Part shown: positions 60,466-64,000 of the stretch, piece by piece
Layout of the letters: every line of letters starts with the position of its first letter
How positions within the stretch are numbered: the stretch's first letter is position 1
Source: Hyphomicrobium sp.
GTDB taxonomy: Bacteria > Pseudomonadota > Alphaproteobacteria > Rhizobiales > Hyphomicrobiaceae
NCBI RefSeq assembly: GCF_003987855.1
Contig: NZ_RXIZ01000008.1
Location: 132,803 to 196,802 of the forward strand
Direction of reading: 5' to 3'
Length of the DNA stretch: 64,000 nt
Program-made: the position numbers and the translations under genes
Notes under the pieces: generated by a model
The model's input: only the letters and a program-made list of their open reading frames with translations
What the model was told of the DNA's origin: nothing
Databases searched by the model: none

Positions 60466-60936
60466 CTAAGGCATCTCTGCCTTGAGCTGCCCTGGATGGG
60501 CGCTCGTTCCGAGCTTCACGCCCTTCGCTTCTAGCGCCTTCGCCACGTCGCGGGGCATGTAATTTTCATCATGTTTGGCGAGGACGGTATCAGCCTTGAA
60601 GCCGCCGCTGCCGTCGAGCACGCCCTCGGCGACGACGCCCTGGCCTTCCTTGAACAAATCCGGCAGCACGCCCGTAAAGGTCACGGGGATGTCTTTCAGC
60701 GTGTCCGTCACCTTGAACGTGATCGTCGTGCCCTGACCACGAACGACCGAGCCCTGTTCGACGAGGCCGCCTAGGCGAATGCGCTGGCCCGGCTGCACGC
60801 CCTTTTCAGCGATGTCGCTCGGGGTGTGGAAGAAGACGATGCTGTCCTTCAACGCGAAGAGGACGAGGATGAGCGCGAGCCCGAGAACCGCGACACCTCC
60901 GCCGATCAGCACTCCTCGCTTCTGCTTCCGTGTCAT
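60466..60936 (-). CDS. ccmE: Heme chaperone CcmE (CycJ)
   Basis: A protein of 156 residues with one N-terminal membrane anchor (about 8-30) and an OB-fold periplasmic domain. Heme is bound covalently by His122 in [11 protein letters not shown], with Tyr126 nearby (H-x3-Y motif). The [13 protein letters not shown] strand is conserved. It carries heme from CcmABCD to CcmF. It has the disordered C-terminal tail seen in alphaproteobacterial homologues. Confidence 0.96.
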   Translation of the reverse strand: MTRKQKRGVLIGGGVAVLGLALILVLFALKDSIVFFHTPSDIAEKGVQPGQRIRLGGLVEQGSVVRGQGTTITFKVTDTLKDIPVTFTGVLPDLFKEGQGVVAEGVLDGSGGFKADTVLAKHDENYMPRDVAKALEAKGVKLGTSAHPGQLKAEMP

Positions 60937-60966
60937 TGGAAAATCCCGAGCATTCTTTGCATCTCG

Positions 60967-62139
60967 TCAGCTCCCCAGTCCCAGCTGCCGCGCCAGATCT
61001 TCAACCTGAGCGAGCCCGACCTGGTTATCCTTCAAGTTCGTGCGCGCATCATTCAAGGCTTTGACGGCGTCGTCATGGCGACCGAGCACTTGATAGGCGC
61101 GGATGAGCTTCACCCAGCCGGCGGCGTCGCTGCCATCGGCCTTGAGGCGCGCGGCGAGCCCCTCGACCATGTTGGTGATGAAGGCCTGCCGCTGCTCGGG
61201 GTTCATCGACATCACGGCGGACGCGTCAGGACCGGACGGCGCGCCGCTCGCGGCGGGTGCGCTCTCAGTTGCCTTATTCTCTTTTGCCACCGAAGCTGCG
61301 GCGGCGGGATCGATATTGGCGAGGCGTTCTTCCAGAACTTTTCGCCACGGCGCGTCGGCGGGAGACTGCTCAATCAAGCTCTTGTAGTCGGCGGCGGCCT
61401 CCGCAAGGTGACCGTCCTGCTCTTTGGCGAGAGCCAGCCAGATGCGAGGTTCGATGGTCTGCGGGGCGAGAACGATAACCCGCTGAAGTGCCTTGCGGGC
61501 GTCGTCGGGGACGATGCCGTTCTCGAGGCGAATGCGGGCGTTGGCGAAGCCTTGCAGGCGTTTTGGGTTTTCGCCGAGGAGCTGGATCGCCTGGCGATAG
61601 GCTTGCGCCGCATCCTCGTAGCGCCCCATGGCGTAATAGACTGGCGCGATGACATCCCAGCCAACGCCATCTTCCGGATGGTCGCGAAGCCGCTGCTCGA
61701 CCTTGGCGACAAGGTCGTTCGGCTTGCTGGCTTCGGAAGCGTCGGCGATGCGCTCGCTCAACGGCTGGGCAGGCATCCCCGGCGCGCCATAGGCAAGGTA
61801 GATCCCGAGGCTCGCCACCGGCAGCGCGATCGAGGTGAAGATCGTGACCGGCGTAATGAAACGGCTGCGCGTTTTCTCATCGCCCGCCGTTTCAATTTTA
61901 GGATGGTCCTGCGTTACGCGCAGGAGCCGGCGCGCGATCTCGGCTTTGGCGCTCTCCGCTTCGTCGACGCCGATCGCGCCGCGTGCGGCGTCGGAGGCGA
62001 TTTCCTTCAATTGATCTTTGTAGACGGCAATGTCCGCGTCGGCGATGCCGCCTGCGGGTCTCGCAGGCACCATCAGCGGCCGCATGATGGCGAGCGTCAC
62101 GCCCGCCACAAGCACAGCCACTAGAATCCAGAAAACCAT
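60967..62139 (-). CDS. ccmI: Cytochrome c biogenesis protein CcmI (CycH)
   Basis: A protein of 390 residues from the ATG at 62139 (GAGG upstream, and the first residues MVFWILVAVLVAGVTLAIMR match the family; the open frame extends to 62196). Two membrane helices (2-20 and about 95-115) flank a cytoplasmic loop with a leucine-zipper-like VYKDQLKEIASDAARG. The periplasmic part has TPR repeats (GVGWDVIAPVYYAMGRYEDAAQAYRQAI in pieces). CcmI binds apocytochrome C-termini and delivers them to CcmHF. It is the first gene of the ccmIEFH operon. Confidence 0.93.
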   Translation of the reverse strand: MVFWILVAVLVAGVTLAIMRPLMVPARPAGGIADADIAVYKDQLKEIASDAARGAIGVDEAESAKAEIARRLLRVTQDHPKIETAGDEKTRSRFITPVTIFTSIALPVASLGIYLAYGAPGMPAQPLSERIADASEASKPNDLVAKVEQRLRDHPEDGVGWDVIAPVYYAMGRYEDAAQAYRQAIQLLGENPKRLQGFANARIRLENGIVPDDARKALQRVIVLAPQTIEPRIWLALAKEQDGHLAEAAADYKSLIEQSPADAPWRKVLEERLANIDPAAAASVAKENKATESAPAASGAPSGPDASAVMSMNPEQRQAFITNMVEGLAARLKADGSDAAGWVKLIRAYQVLGRHDDAVKALNDARTNLKDNQVGLAQVEDLARQLGLGS

Positions 62140-62275
62140 TGCCTCGCGATCCTCGATCTTTGTGGAGGGAATAGGATCGCGCGCCCGTCCAGGCAAGCAG
62201 ACAAAGCTCGTGGCAGCCGTTCTGTCGCGGACCGGTTAAATTCCGGAAATGTTTCCGGCCGCTTTTTGCGGTGCG

Positions 62276-62764
62276 TTAGCCTACGCTCTGCCAGCCACCG
62301 TCGGTGCTTCGGCAGGCGGTGCCCCGCATCTGCTTGGGCTTACCGTCAATATATACGGTGTGGGTGTAATCGCGGCAGTCCGCAACGCCCCGCTTGTAAG
62401 GACGGCTCGGCACCACTTCCCCGTAGTTACCGGTATCGGGATCGCGCCACTGGCGGGAAACACCCGACTGGCCGCGTTCGAGAGCGTCGTATTCGGCTTC
62501 CTGGGCATAGCGCCTGTCACGGTCGTCCATGCTCTTGCCGATCTGGCTGCCGACGATGCCGCCGACTACGGCACCCGCGATCGTGGTGGCGACCTTACCG
62601 TCGCCCTTGCCGACTGCGTTGCCGAGAAGGCCGCCGGTGATGCTGCCGATCACGAGGCCGGTATTCTGATTGTCGACCCCACCTTGACCGTTGCTGCATC
62701 CCCCCAGCAAGGCGACTGCCATGAACGGCAGTAAAAAGCGCGCGCTGCGCATGGTAAACCCCAT
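62276..62764 (-). CDS. Glycine-zipper outer-membrane lipoprotein (17-kDa surface antigen-like)
   Basis: About 162 residues from the ATG at 62764; the ATG at 62752 with GGGG 5 bases upstream is equally plausible. The signal peptide ends in the lipobox VALLGGC. A glycine-zipper segment follows (TGLVIGSITGGLLGNAVG and ATTIAGAVVGGIVGSQIG), then an RxYAQEAEYDALE-type linker and a small Cys-containing domain (YGEVVPSRPYKRG, CRDYTHTVYIDGK). This matches Rickettsia 17-kDa antigen/SlyB-like proteins of the alphaproteobacterial outer membrane. The longer open frame to 62902 is not used. Confidence 0.88.
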   Translation of the reverse strand: MGFTMRSARFLLPFMAVALLGGCSNGQGGVDNQNTGLVIGSITGGLLGNAVGKGDGKVATTIAGAVVGGIVGSQIGKSMDDRDRRYAQEAEYDALERGQSGVSRQWRDPDTGNYGEVVPSRPYKRGVADCRDYTHTVYIDGKPKQMRGTACRSTDGGWQSVG

Positions 62765-62926
62765 TGTCGGTTCATCCCCTCGCGCCGCTTTTGCCCCAAC
62801 CGGCGCATAGTCCCGACTATTGGCTAGACCGATATTGTGCCTTCGACAAGGCGGAAATCCACCACAATTCGGGCAAATCCCCACCCCATTGGAATGGTGC
62901 ACCGCGAAAGCATCAGACTGCTGTCT

Positions 62927-64000
62927 TTAGGCCGCCGGCAGTTCCAGAACAGCTTTCAGACCGCCGTGCTGGGAGGCATCGAGCCTCAGTTTGCCCCTGT
63001 ATGATGAGGCGAGATCGCTGACGATGGAGAGGCCGAGGCCGGAACCGGGCTTTGTCTCGTCAAGACGTAAACCGCGCTTGCCGATCTTGGCGCGCTGCTC
63101 GGGCGAGAGGCCGGGGCCATCGTCCTCGACAGTGATCCTCAGCTTCCGCAACAGGGGCGGATCCTGTGGATTGACGCCCGCTGCCAGGAACACCCGGCTC
63201 TTCCCCCACTTGCAGGCGTTGTCGAGCAGGTTGCCGAGCATCTCCTCGAGGTCTTGCTTTTCGCCTTGGAATTTCACGCCGGGCTGAACGGTGAAATCGA
63301 TCGCGATCCCTTTGTCCTGATGGATGCGCTCCAGCGCGCGGACAAGGGGTTCTGCCGTGGCCTCCACGGGCGTCACGCGGCCGATCGTGTTCGACCGCGC
63401 GGCAATGCGGGCCCGATCGAGGTAATGCGTGATCTGATCGCGCATCAGATCGGCTTGCTGTGCCACCTTCGAGCCGAAGGCGCTCTCTTCCTCGCGCGCT
63501 TCATTGGTGATTACGGCGAGTGGCGTCTTCAGCGCATGCGCGAGGTTGCCGACCTGGGTCCGCGCACGATCGATGATGTCCTGATTAGAATCGATCAGCG
63601 CGTTGAGTTCCGCTTGCAGCGGCTCGATCTCGGCGGGGAGATTGCCTTCCAGCCGCTCGGCCTCGCCCGAGCGAATACCGGCGAGGCTTTTTTCAACCCG
63701 GCGCAACGGCAAAAGACCGAAGCGCACCTGAAACACCGTGGCGGCCAGCAGCCCCAAACCAACCAACGCCAGCGCGCTCGTCAGACGCGTGCGGAACTTG
63801 GCGACGGTGGCCTCGAACCAATCCATCGGACCGGCGACGATGATCGAATACTTGGTCTTATCGGGATCGTGACCGGGGGAATCGATGAATTCCAGGATGC
63901 GGATCGTCGTCCCGGTCGGGCCCGGGACGTTCATCCAGCGCGTTCCCGTGTCGTCGGTCGGGAACTTGCGGTCATAGGGCGACGGCAGCACCGCTGTCGC
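62927..64000 (-). CDS. Sensor histidine kinase, 5'-truncated by the window (FeuQ/PhoQ-like)
   Basis: The C-terminal part of about 358 residues is present, and the frame runs open through the window's end, so the true start lies beyond 64000. Visible: the end of a periplasmic domain, a membrane helix (LTSALALVGLGLLAATVF), a HAMP-like linker, the H-box NLAHALKTPLAVITNEA, and an ATPase domain with NLLDNACKWGKS, DDGPG and GSGLGLSIV. The HALKTP box and CKWGKS are PhoQ-like. In Rhizobium leguminosarum feuPQ is next to cycHJKL, so this is probably the FeuQ homologue, with feuP expected just outside the window. Confidence 0.9.
   Translation of the reverse strand, partial: ATAVLPSPYDRKFPTDDTGTRWMNVPGPTGTTIRILEFIDSPGHDPDKTKYSIIVAGPMDWFEATVAKFRTRLTSALALVGLGLLAATVFQVRFGLLPLRRVEKSLAGIRSGEAERLEGNLPAEIEPLQAELNALIDSNQDIIDRARTQVGNLAHALKTPLAVITNEAREEESAFGSKVAQQADLMRDQITHYLDRARIAARSNTIGRVTPVEATAEPLVRALERIHQDKGIAIDFTVQPGVKFQGEKQDLEEMLGNLLDNACKWGKSRVFLAAGVNPQDPPLLRKLRITVEDDGPGLSPEQRAKIGKRGLRLDETKPGSGLGLSIVSDLASSYRGKLRLDASQHGGLKAVLELPAA

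Noticed and set aside
59122..60534. A 470-codon frame antisense to ccmF
   Set aside because: It is full of Arg, Gln and Glu with no hydrophobic core or family match, while CcmF on the other strand is unmistakable.
1..64000. Signs of mobile DNA, prophage, CRISPR or RNA genes
   Set aside because: No transposase, integrase, direct-repeat array, tRNA or rRNA sequence was recognised, and the gene content looks chromosomal throughout.

Overview
The window looks like chromosomal DNA from an alphaproteobacterium of the order Hyphomicrobiales (Rhizobiales), probably Hyphomicrobium or a close relative. The evidence is moderately high GC, a ccmI-ccmE-ccmF-ccmH (cycHJKL) cluster followed by degP, a two-component pair and glnE, rhizobial-style extensin and TIGR02281-type aspartic proteases, carboxynorspermidine-route polyamine genes, and PleC/DivJ-style histidine kinase H-boxes. 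The genus is inference. No rRNA, tRNA, CRISPR array, insertion sequence, prophage or attachment site was seen.

Layout. 1-14 kb is housekeeping and regulatory: threonine dehydratase, a 3-hydroxyisobutyrate-dehydrogenase-type reductase, an Lrp regulator, a GST, a secreted SNase-like nuclease, a membrane histidine kinase, two tandem aspartic proteases, phosphomannomutase, DusA with a TauE-like exporter, and a cluster of poorly known membrane proteins. 14-24 kb holds an SDR, a membrane-anchored alpha/beta-hydrolase-like protein, MarR and AraC regulators, an extensin-like protein with a charged insertion, and a TPR-OGT-methyltransferase fusion. 24-29.4 kb is an RND efflux pump (adaptor and permease) divergent from a TetR regulator with a perfect palindromic operator between them.

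The centrepiece is 29.4-39.4 kb. A near-consensus sigma-54 promoter lies just upstream of a textbook guanidine-I (ykkC) riboswitch. Behind it come an ABC transporter (binding protein, permease, ATPase), two DUF1989 proteins (UAAP1/UAAP2, the carboxyguanidine deiminase CgdAB family), a biotin-dependent urea/guanidine carboxylase and allophanate hydrolase. Together these should import guanidine, carboxylate it, deiminate carboxyguanidine to allophanate and split that to ammonia and CO2. The genes are conventionally labelled urea carboxylase and so on, but the riboswitch says guanidine. The promoter suggests nitrogen limitation is a second input.

39.5-42.2 kb encodes a SoxYZ-fusion carrier, a SoxC-like molybdoenzyme and a SoxD-like cytochrome c, without SoxXA or SoxB in the window. 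42.4-45.3 kb is a carboxynorspermidine synthase/decarboxylase operon with a small membrane protein between the two enzymes. Then come aminopeptidase N and a histidine-kinase-like protein whose ATPase domain looks decayed.

From 49.3 kb to the end every gene is on the minus strand. In transcription order these are a partial FeuQ/PhoQ-like kinase, a glycine-zipper lipoprotein, ccmI, ccmE, ccmF, ccmH, degP, a response regulator and kinase, glnE, an ECF sigma factor, a putative anti-sigma protein and a periplasmic metal-sensor-like protein. Start codons were chosen from Shine-Dalgarno spacing and signal peptides. Where they differ from the longest frame the entry says so.
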